A stretch of DNA of 13,212 nucleotides from QQUD01 sp039029915 (GTDB lineage Bacteria > Chloroflexota > Anaerolineae > Promineifilales > Promineifilaceae), in assembly GCA_039029915.1 (NCBI GenBank), contig JBCCFD010000204.1, positions 1-13,212 on the forward strand, read 5' to 3'. How positions within the stretch are numbered: position 1 is the first letter of the stretch; every line of letters starts with the position of its first letter. The notes beneath the pieces are model-generated. The model made no database searches, had not been told where the DNA came from, and was given only the letters and a program-made list of their open reading frames with translations. The translations under genes were made by a program, and so were the position numbers. This document shows positions 6,855 through 12,662 of this stretch, piece after piece.

Positions 6855-7243
6855 GGCTTTTATTAGCCTTACACGGTGACATGCGCTGGATTGTGTCGCT
6901 GCTAGCCGTCGGGTTGATTATTAAAAATACAATTGGTTTGGTTCAAAAACGGCCGTATACTATTCTCGATCGGCAGCTCATGATCGGGTACGCTGCCGCT
7001 CTAGTGCTTAACTTTGCCCTTGGATTAGTTTTGCTTTTTAGTTTACCCGGTGGTTTTTTGACAAGCCGCATCGAGCATGCCGTGACCATGGTTCTAGCCA
7101 TTTTGGTGGCTTCTTCGGCCTCCAGATGGGCCAAGCTGGATGAGTACGCCGTTATTTATCGGAATAACCTTATCGTGGTTGGCATTTCACTCGTCTTAAT
7201 TTTTGTGGGCGTGATGCGTTTACGAGGGGGTTGGATTTGGTAA
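6851..7243 (+). CDS. Small four-helix membrane protein with conserved-looking His residues
   Basis: A 130-residue membrane protein with four predicted helices (about 11-30, 44-65, 74-90 and 104-121). The pattern L-H8-G-D-M-R12-W13 at the start of helix 1, D40-R41 before helix 2, E75-H76 with T-M at helix 3, and W93 resembles a family of short bacterial membrane proteins often left as hypothetical or loosely labelled cytochrome-b-like. I recognise the pattern but cannot name a Pfam family, and haem binding is not established. The ATG overlaps the preceding stop (ATGA), making it the third gene of the CNNM/CorC operon; coupling suggests a partner or accessory of those transporters. One ACGGCCGT copy lies at 6949-6956. 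Confidence 0.72.
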   Translation: MRLLLALHGDMRWIVSLLAVGLIIKNTIGLVQKRPYTILDRQLMIGYAAALVLNFALGLVLLFSLPGGFLTSRIEHAVTMVLAILVASSASRWAKLDEYAVIYRNNLIVVGISLVLIFVGVMRLRGGWIW

Positions 7244-7286
7244 TTGGGGCTTGTGGGGATTATAAGTTGAAAATTTTGAATAGTAG

Positions 7287-7336
7287 CTGGTCAATGGTGA
7301 ATAGTTAGTTTGTCATTCACCATTGACCAGTTTTTT
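7287..7336 (+). terminator. Intrinsic terminator with a perfect 16-bp stem
   Basis: CTGGTCAATGGTGAAT (7287-7302) pairs perfectly with ATTCACCATTGACCAG (7315-7330) across a 12-base loop, followed by six T (7331-7336). It closes the 3902-7243 operon and sits seven bases from the end of the convergent carboxypeptidase gene. The minus-strand reading has the same stem but no T tract after it, so it is probably efficient only for the plus strand. Confidence 0.85.
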
Positions 7337-7342
7337 ATTAAT

Positions 7343-8848
7343 TTACAGGTCGTAGATTTCAGTGAACTTTTTCGTGACGTACCGAACAAATGGCTCATGA
7401 CTGAGCGGTTTACCGGTGGCACGGACGACAAGCTCGCTCGGTGGGAATTTACGGCCGTGTTGGTGAATGTTCTCTCCCAGCCAAGAAACCAAGCTTTCTG
7501 TCTTGCCTTGCGCCATATCTGCTTCAATGGTGGGGTTTTGCGAAACGGCCGTTTCATACATTTGTGCAGAATAAAGATTGCCTAGCGCATAAGTGGGGAA
7601 GTAGCCAAAACCTGGACGCGTCCAATGAACATCTTGCAAGCAGCCCTCAGTATCTGTTGACGGTACAATGCCGAGCAGTTCCTGCATCTTATCGTTCCAA
7701 ACGGTTGGTAAATCTGCAGCTTTTACATCTCCGTTGAGCATGGCTTGCTCAAGCTCAAAGCGAAGCATGATATGAAAATTATACGTAAGCTCATCAGCTT
7801 CAACCCGAATGTAAGACGCCTGCACCTTATTAATGGCTCGATAAAATTCATCTACGGTGTGATGCCCTAATTGCTCCGGAAATGTTTCCTGAAGCTTGGC
7901 ATAATGGGCTAACCAAAACCCTTTGCTGCGACCAATAATGTTTTCGATTGTGCGAGATTGAGACTCGTGAATGCCCATGGAGGTGCCGCGCGCTAGGGGA
8001 GTCCGCGCTAAATTCTCATGCGTTCCTTGTTCATACATGGCGTGGCCTGATTCGTGAAGAGTGCCAAACAGAGAGGCATTGATGAAGTTGGGATACCAGC
8101 GTGTCGTAATGCGGGCATCGTTGCGGCTAAAGCTGGTTGCAAATGGGTGCACCACAGTGCCAATATGACCTCTCTCAAAATCGTAGCCAACGGCCGTTGC
8201 AATATAGTGAGCAAACGCTTTTTGTTTGTCTATGTCATATGGTTGATGCAAAAGCGCGTCGTTAACGGCCGTTCCGCGTTCCTCAATCGCTTGACGCAGC
8301 GGCACCGTAGCTTGTTTTGTGGCATCAAAAATGGCCCGCACCTCAGCCGTTTTCATCCCTAGCTCAAATTTATCTAACAAGGCATCGTACTTCTCGTCTT
8401 CATACCCATAATAGTTGGCTAATTCTTGGCATAAACCAATTACTTTTTCAAGATGGGGTTGAAAAAGGGCAAAATCATTTTCCTGGCGGGCTTTGGCCCA
8501 AGCCGTTTGGGCAGCGCCACCAATCTGGCTGGCTCGCTTGACATAAGACTCAGGCAGCTTTTTTGCGTTATCATAAGTTTGCCTAAGATAATCAAGCAGG
8601 CGTTTCTCATTGCTGTCTTCGCCATACTCGCTCATTTCTTCAATGGCACCAGAAATCAACTCGCCGTACTCCGCTGATGTTGCTTTTTGATGGTGAAGTT
8701 TTCGTAAGGTTGTAATTTGCTGGATTCTGGCCGGGGCACCCTTTTTAGGCATATTGGTTTCTTTATCCCAGGCTAAAACCCCCTCTGCCTTTTGAATATC
8801 ATGAAGCTCATAAACCAGTGTTAATAGTTGGTCAAATTTTGTTCCCAT
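7343..8848 (-). CDS. M32 metallocarboxypeptidase (carboxypeptidase Taq family)
   Basis: A 501-residue cytosolic zinc carboxypeptidase that removes C-terminal residues from peptides. The family signature is complete: zinc site H265-E-S-G-H269 inside GTLHESGHAMYEQG; third ligand in H294-E295-S-Q-S-R; DARITTRWYPN before the zinc site; IRVEADELTYNFHIMLRFELE; and GCLQDVHWTRPGFGYFPTYALGNLYSAQ-type residues near the C terminus. Length matches the family (about 500 residues) and there is no signal peptide. The ATG at 8848 has GAGG about seven bases upstream (ATAGAGGAAACT). The gene is monocistronic and its 3' end abuts the convergent terminator. It carries four ACGGCCGT copies (7451, 7545, 8190, 8265). 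Physiological substrate unknown; general peptide turnover is likely. Confidence 0.95.
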   Translation of the reverse strand: MGTKFDQLLTLVYELHDIQKAEGVLAWDKETNMPKKGAPARIQQITTLRKLHHQKATSAEYGELISGAIEEMSEYGEDSNEKRLLDYLRQTYDNAKKLPESYVKRASQIGGAAQTAWAKARQENDFALFQPHLEKVIGLCQELANYYGYEDEKYDALLDKFELGMKTAEVRAIFDATKQATVPLRQAIEERGTAVNDALLHQPYDIDKQKAFAHYIATAVGYDFERGHIGTVVHPFATSFSRNDARITTRWYPNFINASLFGTLHESGHAMYEQGTHENLARTPLARGTSMGIHESQSRTIENIIGRSKGFWLAHYAKLQETFPEQLGHHTVDEFYRAINKVQASYIRVEADELTYNFHIMLRFELEQAMLNGDVKAADLPTVWNDKMQELLGIVPSTDTEGCLQDVHWTRPGFGYFPTYALGNLYSAQMYETAVSQNPTIEADMAQGKTESLVSWLGENIHQHGRKFPPSELVVRATGKPLSHEPFVRYVTKKFTEIYDL

Positions 8849-8880
8849 AGTTTCCTCTATTTTGTAAATGTCAGGTTCGA

Positions 8881-8886
8881 ATTATA
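8881..8886 (-). promoter_or_regulatory. Possible -10 box for the M32 gene
   Basis: On the minus strand a TATAAT hexamer lies 33 bases before the ATG at 8848, giving a predicted leader of about 26 bases containing the GAGG ribosome site. No good -35 hexamer is visible at 16-18 bases, so the call is tentative. Confidence 0.35.
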
Positions 8887-8927
8887 GCGATCCGTTTGGG
8901 CTAAGCCACCAATCTGCCTATTCTAAA

Positions 8928-8982
8928 GCAAATCAGTTAAAATCTGAAAAAAATCTGTGCAAAATATTGACAAAACAATAAT
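8928..8982 (+). promoter_or_regulatory. Array of ~11-bp-phased A-tract repeats: candidate CarH-type operator or UP element
   Basis: Successive blocks are AAATCAGTT (8930), AAAATCTGAAA (8939-8949), AAAATCTGTGC (8950-8960), AAAATATTGAC (8961-8971) and AAAACAATAAT (8972-8982). The last four are exactly 11 bases apart and run into the -35 box. Direct repeats of 11 bp overlapping the -35 are how Thermus CarH is known to contact its operator, and the gene controlled here encodes a CarH-like protein, so autoregulation is likely. Phased A-tracts upstream of a -35 could instead be an UP element. Confidence 0.45.
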
Positions 8983-8995
8983 GTCATTATATACT
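8967..8995 (+). promoter_or_regulatory. Sigma70 promoter of the photoregulator-photolyase operon (TTGACA-17-TATACT)
   Basis: A perfect TTGACA (8967-8972) and TATACT (8990-8995) are spaced by 17 bases, predicting a start near 9002 and a leader of about 185 bases before the regulator gene. A 9-bp inverted repeat with one mismatch (ATATTGACA, 8964-8972, against TGTCATTAT, 8982-8990, nine-base spacer) covers the -35 and touches the -10, a natural place for a repressor. The full 338-base gap 8849-9186 otherwise holds the leader elements listed next. Confidence 0.75.
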
Positions 8996-9051
8996 CAGTT
9001 TGGGTAAATCTGTTAATTTACCGGCAGTGTCTCTATTAAGAAAAAACTCAA

Positions 9052-9077
9052 GCATTGCCAGTCAGCAATGCGTTTTT
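9052..9077 (+). terminator. Terminator-like hairpin in the regulator leader (possible attenuator)
   Basis: GCATTGC (9052-9058) and GCAATGC (9065-9071) form a perfect 7-bp stem with a six-base loop, followed by G and five T (9073-9077). It lies about 50 bases after the predicted transcription start and 110 before the regulator ATG, so it would stop or reduce transcription of the operon unless bypassed. The stem is short; it could also be an RNA-stability element. Confidence 0.45.
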
Positions 9078-9089
9078 AAGGAATAAAAA

Positions 9090-9140
9090 ATGAATGAGAA
9101 TCATGCATTTAATTCCTTGCAGTTTCATATAACAGAATAG
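9090..9140 (+). CDS. Possible 16-codon leader ORF
   Basis: ATG at 9090 preceded by AAGGA (9078-9082, seven-base spacing), a better ribosome site than that of the main gene, encodes MNENHAFNSLQFHITE and stops at TAG (9138-9140), 46 bases before the regulator start. No run of one amino acid suggests classical attenuation. It directly follows the T tract of the leader hairpin. It may be a regulatory leader peptide or chance. Confidence 0.3.
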   Translation: MNENHAFNSLQFHITE

Positions 9141-9186
9141 AAGAAGTTCAAAAAAATTTTATTCTTTTAGTGATATTAGGCATAAG

Positions 9187-10506
9187 ATGGATAACTACGA
9201 CGGAACACCAGCGTTTAACTTAAAAGTTGTTGTAAATGAAACTGGCGTCAAACCAGATACCCTGCGCGCCTGGGAGCGTCGATATGGCCTGCCTGTACCA
9301 CAGCGTACGGATGGGGGGCACCGACTCTATTCTCAAAATGATATTGACACAATTAAGTGGTTATTAGCACGCCAATCCGAAGGGATGAGTATTAGTCATG
9401 CTGTTAAGCTGTGGCGCAGTTTAGAAATTCAGGGCAGAGATCCAATTGTGGAATTAGGGTCTAGTGCGGAGCCAGAGTTGAAAATTCCTGACTATGCTTC
9501 TGGGCCAGCGATTGATGAATTGCGAAATGCTTGGATTCAAGCTTGCTTGAATTTTGATGAAAACCGTGCAGAAAATATCTTGACGCAGGCTTTTGCCCTT
9601 TATTCGCCCGTTTCAGCCTGTATTGAACTGTTGCAAAAGGGTCTTTCCCAGATTGGGGTGCAGTGGTACAACGACGAGGCCAGCGTGCAGCAAGAGCATT
9701 TTGCTTCTGCGTTAGCCATGCGACGCTTAAACTCGCTCGTAGCGGCGGCACCCCCACCCACGAAAAACGGCCGTATTCTTATCGGTTGTCCACCCCACGA
9801 AGATCACACCTTTGCCCCCTTACTCCTGACGCTTATGTTGCGGTACCGAGGATGGGAACTACTTTACCTTGGTGCGAATGTGCCACAGGCTCGCTTTGAA
9901 GCTACGATACAGTCGATCAACCCACACCTCATCATTTTGACGGCCCAAACCTTACATACAGCAGCAACCTTGGCCGGTGTGTCTGATTCGATTGAAAATC
10001 AAAATGTACCGCTTGGGTTTGGAGGCAGCATTTTTAATCGGGTACCAGAACTGCAAGACCGAATTTATGGTCACTATTTAGGAACAGATTTTGTGGCGGC
10101 AGTGGACACAGTGGAACATATTTTTGTGAACAAGCCAAAACTGGCTAAAGTGCCTAAGGTGCCTGAAATTTATCAAACTGCCTTAAAACATTATCAAAAC
10201 GAACAGGCGATGATAGAAGCAAAAACGTGGCAAATTCTTCAAAAGTCTGGCATGCCATACGAACATTTTGTGAATGCCAATATCCACTTGGCTCGTGATG
10301 TCATTGCCTCATTAACCTTTGGCGATATGCGGTTTATTGAGGCTGAAATTGCGTGGGTGGAGAAATTGTTGGTTAATTATAATATGCCGCCAACCCTGCT
10401 GAAACAATATTTGGAAACCTACTATAAAATGCTGTCTAATCATTTGGATAGCGAGGTGGCCGCCCCAATTATTGAATGGTTAGGCAAAATTAGCAGCGAG
10501 CTTTAA
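9187..10506 (+). CDS. CarH/LitR-type MerR-family B12-dependent photoreceptor repressor
   Basis: A 439-residue transcription regulator. The N-terminal MerR winged helix (about 8-75) carries TLRAWERRYGLPVPQRTDGGHRLY. A helical B12-binding cap (about 105-190) holds W160-x9-E170-H171, the CarH signature that shields the upper axial adenosyl group. A cobalamin Rossmann domain (about 194-310) has E205-D-H207-T-F-A210, where His207 should be the lower cobalt ligand, plus GFGGSIF (277-283). In this family adenosylcobalamin drives tetramer formation and DNA binding in the dark, and light breaks the Co-C bond and releases DNA. Oddities: the usual Gly of ExHxxG is Ala210, and a helical extension of about 130 residues (311-439) follows the B12 domain, absent from the ~290-residue CarH proteins. 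Only a weak AGG (9178-9180) precedes the ATG. Its TAA abuts the photolyase ATG. Confidence 0.9.
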   Translation: MDNYDGTPAFNLKVVVNETGVKPDTLRAWERRYGLPVPQRTDGGHRLYSQNDIDTIKWLLARQSEGMSISHAVKLWRSLEIQGRDPIVELGSSAEPELKIPDYASGPAIDELRNAWIQACLNFDENRAENILTQAFALYSPVSACIELLQKGLSQIGVQWYNDEASVQQEHFASALAMRRLNSLVAAAPPPTKNGRILIGCPPHEDHTFAPLLLTLMLRYRGWELLYLGANVPQARFEATIQSINPHLIILTAQTLHTAATLAGVSDSIENQNVPLGFGGSIFNRVPELQDRIYGHYLGTDFVAAVDTVEHIFVNKPKLAKVPKVPEIYQTALKHYQNEQAMIEAKTWQILQKSGMPYEHFVNANIHLARDVIASLTFGDMRFIEAEIAWVEKLLVNYNMPPTLLKQYLETYYKMLSNHLDSEVAAPIIEWLGKISSEL

Positions 10507-11907
10507 ATGAGTGTAATTTGGTGGGTTCGTCGTGACCTCCGCTTAATTGATAATCAAGCGTTAGAAGAAGCAGTGAAAATGGGTACTAAAGTTGTACCCA
10601 TTTTTATTTTTGATCCATTTTTTTTAAACTCAGCCTATGTTGGTTCAAAAAGGTGGCAGTTTCTAAGGCTGGGTTTGCAAGCCCTAGATAGAGACCTTCG
10701 AGCGGTGGGAAGCCGCTTGATTATTCGTTCTGGGCGACCGTCGATTGTGTTGAAAAAATTGGTCGAGGAAGTAGAGGCAACGGCCGTTTTTGCAGAAGCA
10801 GATTATTCAACTTACGCGCGCAAACGAGATCGCCAACTTAAAGCCGATATCCCCCTAAAGGTGGTGCCGGGATTAACTTATCATCATCCGAATGATGTTC
10901 TAAAAAAAGATGGCACGCCCTATACGGTTTTTACTCCCTACAAAAAACAGTGGCTGCAACGGCCGTTGCCACGCCGCAACCAGCTTATTCCTAAGCCAGC
11001 ACAACTGCCCCAATGCCCAGACATTCCCTCAGAGCCGCTGCCGGAAGCAGATCATTTACCGTTTTTTCCAGCTGGTGAGTCCGAAGCTCAGGCACGATTG
11101 ACCCAATTCACGAACAGCTTTTTAACCCAATATGGTTCGCTTCGTGATTTTCCGGGTATTAACGGTACATCGAAGCTTTCACCTTATCTCCGTTTTGGCA
11201 TGCTTTCAGCTAGGCAAGCTATCGTAACGGCCGTTGAGCTACGTGCCAAAGTCAAAGAAGAAACGGCCGTTCAGTCTGTCCAAACCTGGTTAGATGAACT
11301 TGTTTGGCGTGAATTCTACCAGACGATCTTGTATCACTTTCCTCACGTCATCAAAGGCAGCTTTCGCCCTGTTTATGACAAAATTCAATGGCGCAACGAT
11401 CCCGACGAGTTTGAAGCGTGGTGTCAGGGTCAAACCGGCTACCCGATTGTTGATGCCGCCATGCGGCAGCTTTTACAAACAGGCTGGATGCACAATCGGG
11501 CTAGGATGATTGTGGCTTCGTTCTTGGTGAAGGATCTACTGATTGATTGGCGCTGGGGTGAACGGTGGTTTATGCAGCAACTTGTTGATGGGGACCCTGC
11601 GGCCAATAATGGGGGATGGCAGTGGGCGGCCGGAACAGGGACGGACGCTGCGCCTTATTTTCGCATATTCAATCCTACCTCTCAAAGTCAAAAATTTGAT
11701 GCAAAAGGGGAATATATTCGCCAATTTGTGCCGGAATTAAAGGGTTATCCAGATAAAGAAATTCATACCCCTTGGCAGTTGCCACCGCTTTTACAAAAAC
11801 AGTACGGCGCATCCGTAGGGACGGATTATCCTTTTCCGATTGTTGAGCACAAGGAAGCCCGATTGCGTACGCTAGCAGCGTATAAAGCGGCGAAAGAAGC
11901 GACGTAG
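10507..11907 (+). CDS. phrB: Class I CPD photolyase
   Basis: A 466-residue flavoenzyme that uses blue or near-UV light to split cyclobutane pyrimidine dimers. N-terminal antenna domain (IWWVRRDLRLIDN, 4-16); FAD domain with TSKLSPYLRFGMLS (221-234), W267-R-E-F, the TGYPIVDAAMRQL and GWMHNRARM blocks (310-335) and N367-N-G-G-W-Q-W373 followed by TGTDAAPYFRIFNP. The electron-transfer tryptophan triad is conserved as W295, W348 and W371, with the same 53- and 23-residue spacings as E. coli W306, W359 and W382. Asn367 corresponds to Asn378, which contacts FAD N5. This supports CPD photolyase rather than cryptochrome. The ATG follows the regulator stop with no gap, so translation is coupled and expression should follow the light-responsive promoter. 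Four ACGGCCGT copies lie within it. The antenna cofactor (folate or deazaflavin) cannot be read. Confidence 0.95.
   Translation: MSVIWWVRRDLRLIDNQALEEAVKMGTKVVPIFIFDPFFLNSAYVGSKRWQFLRLGLQALDRDLRAVGSRLIIRSGRPSIVLKKLVEEVEATAVFAEADYSTYARKRDRQLKADIPLKVVPGLTYHHPNDVLKKDGTPYTVFTPYKKQWLQRPLPRRNQLIPKPAQLPQCPDIPSEPLPEADHLPFFPAGESEAQARLTQFTNSFLTQYGSLRDFPGINGTSKLSPYLRFGMLSARQAIVTAVELRAKVKEETAVQSVQTWLDELVWREFYQTILYHFPHVIKGSFRPVYDKIQWRNDPDEFEAWCQGQTGYPIVDAAMRQLLQTGWMHNRARMIVASFLVKDLLIDWRWGERWFMQQLVDGDPAANNGGWQWAAGTGTDAAPYFRIFNPTSQSQKFDAKGEYIRQFVPELKGYPDKEIHTPWQLPPLLQKQYGASVGTDYPFPIVEHKEARLRTLAAYKAAKEAT
10576..10611 (+). terminator. Terminator-like hairpin inside the photolyase gene
   Basis: AAAATGGGTAC (10576-10586) pairs perfectly with GTACCCATTTT (10594-10604) around a seven-base loop, and the sequence continues T, A, then five T (10605-10611). 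It lies about 70 bases into the photolyase. The T-rich codons encode the conserved PIFIFD strand, so part of the signal is forced by protein sequence. A premature terminator, uncoupling the photolyase from its regulator, is possible but unproven. Confidence 0.3.
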
Positions 11908-11987
11908 GTAGCCAACGCAATCGTCACTAGCGTGATAGTCAATAATGATTATGAATTTTGTTTTCAACTAAGGATTGTTGAGAGGCG

Positions 11988-12536
11988 TTACACCCCGACC
12001 CGAGAAAGCCCCAATAGCCCCATTGCAAAGCGCATCATCGCTCGAAATATCCAATCGCCAAGTCCAACTCTAGGTTTAACGGTTAAACTTTGCTCCATCC
12101 GGCGCATTGATTCAATCCACTGCCCCTGCCGCAAATGGGTCAGGCTCAAAGCCCGCAGCACTTGGCTTTGTTCAGCAAACGCATTGGCATCCTCAAGCTT
12201 GATAGAAGATTTTAAATAGGCGTTGACCGCATCTTTCCACTTTTTTTGTGCGGCGTGCAAATCTCCGAGATTGCCATAAGCTTGTCCTTCCTCCTTGAGG
12301 CTGCTTAATTTTTCAAAGAGAACAATGGCACTATTTAATGATTCAAACGATTCGCGATAGCTCCCCTGCATTTTGTACAAAACGCCTAAATTATTAAGCA
12401 TTTCAGCCTGTTCAGCTTCATTCCCTTCTTCCTTGAAGCTAGTGTGAGCTTGCTCAAACTTTTGTACGGCAACTAACCATGATTTCTGTTGAAATGCGGC
12501 TATTCCTTCGTTTTTGAACTGTTTGCCTGTTGTCAT
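11988..12536 (-). CDS. Tetratricopeptide-repeat protein, 182 aa
   Basis: A helical-repeat protein with about three to four TPR units: residues ~6-38 (GIAAFQQKSWLVAVQKFEQA), 45-78 (NNLGVLYKMQGSYRESFESL), 85-118 (GNLGDLHAAQKKWKDAVNAY) and a degenerate unit near 125-155 (LRALSLTHLRQGQWIESMRRME). The consensus Gly/Ala/Leu positions are clear. TPR proteins act as protein-protein scaffolds. The last ~25 residues (GDWIFRAMMRFAMGLLGLS) are hydrophobic and could form an amphipathic or membrane-anchoring helix. There is no N-terminal signal. The ATG at 12536 lacks a good ribosome site. It is convergent with the photolyase; the 80-base gap shows no strong terminator. It lies downstream of the double-HTH regulator on the same strand, but 126 bases apart, so co-transcription is uncertain. 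Partner unknown. Confidence 0.82.
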   Translation of the reverse strand: MTTGKQFKNEGIAAFQQKSWLVAVQKFEQAHTSFKEEGNEAEQAEMLNNLGVLYKMQGSYRESFESLNSAIVLFEKLSSLKEEGQAYGNLGDLHAAQKKWKDAVNAYLKSSIKLEDANAFAEQSQVLRALSLTHLRQGQWIESMRRMEQSLTVKPRVGLGDWIFRAMMRFAMGLLGLSRVGV

Positions 12537-12570
12537 TTTGGGAGTTGGCCTAAATTGATTGAAGGTTGTA

Positions 12571-12583
12571 CCTAGAGCCTAGG
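12571..12583. promoter_or_regulatory. Small palindrome CCTAGAGCCTAGG upstream of the TPR gene
   Basis: CCTAG and CTAGG form a perfect 5-bp inverted repeat with a three-base spacer, 35 bases before the TPR start. CTAG is normally rare in bacterial DNA, and two copies in 13 bases suggest an operator, possibly for the adjacent XRE-type regulator. There is no other copy that I noticed; low confidence. Confidence 0.25.
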
Positions 12584-12662
12584 AGAACATATTGGCGAAT
12601 TTTTAACAGCCTTTGATTGTTCAATTTATTTTAATTGCCATCATTTGATAATAGACTGAACA

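Noticed and set aside
8008..8677. Several overlapping plus-strand ORFs (60-102 codons) across the carboxypeptidase gene
   Set aside because: They are antisense to a complete M32 enzyme with HESGH and HESQSR motifs and show no features of their own.
8849..9186. Cobalamin riboswitch in front of the B12-dependent regulator
   Set aside because: No B12-box-like sequence is present, and control by the B12 protein itself is more likely.
10507..11907. Cryptochrome rather than photolyase
   Set aside because: The NNGGWQW motif, the exact Trp-triad spacing of E. coli photolyase and the absence of a C-terminal extension favour CPD photolyase.
11908..11987. Terminator between the photolyase and the TPR gene
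   Set aside because: Only a 4-bp stem (TCAC/GTGA) without a T tract is present.
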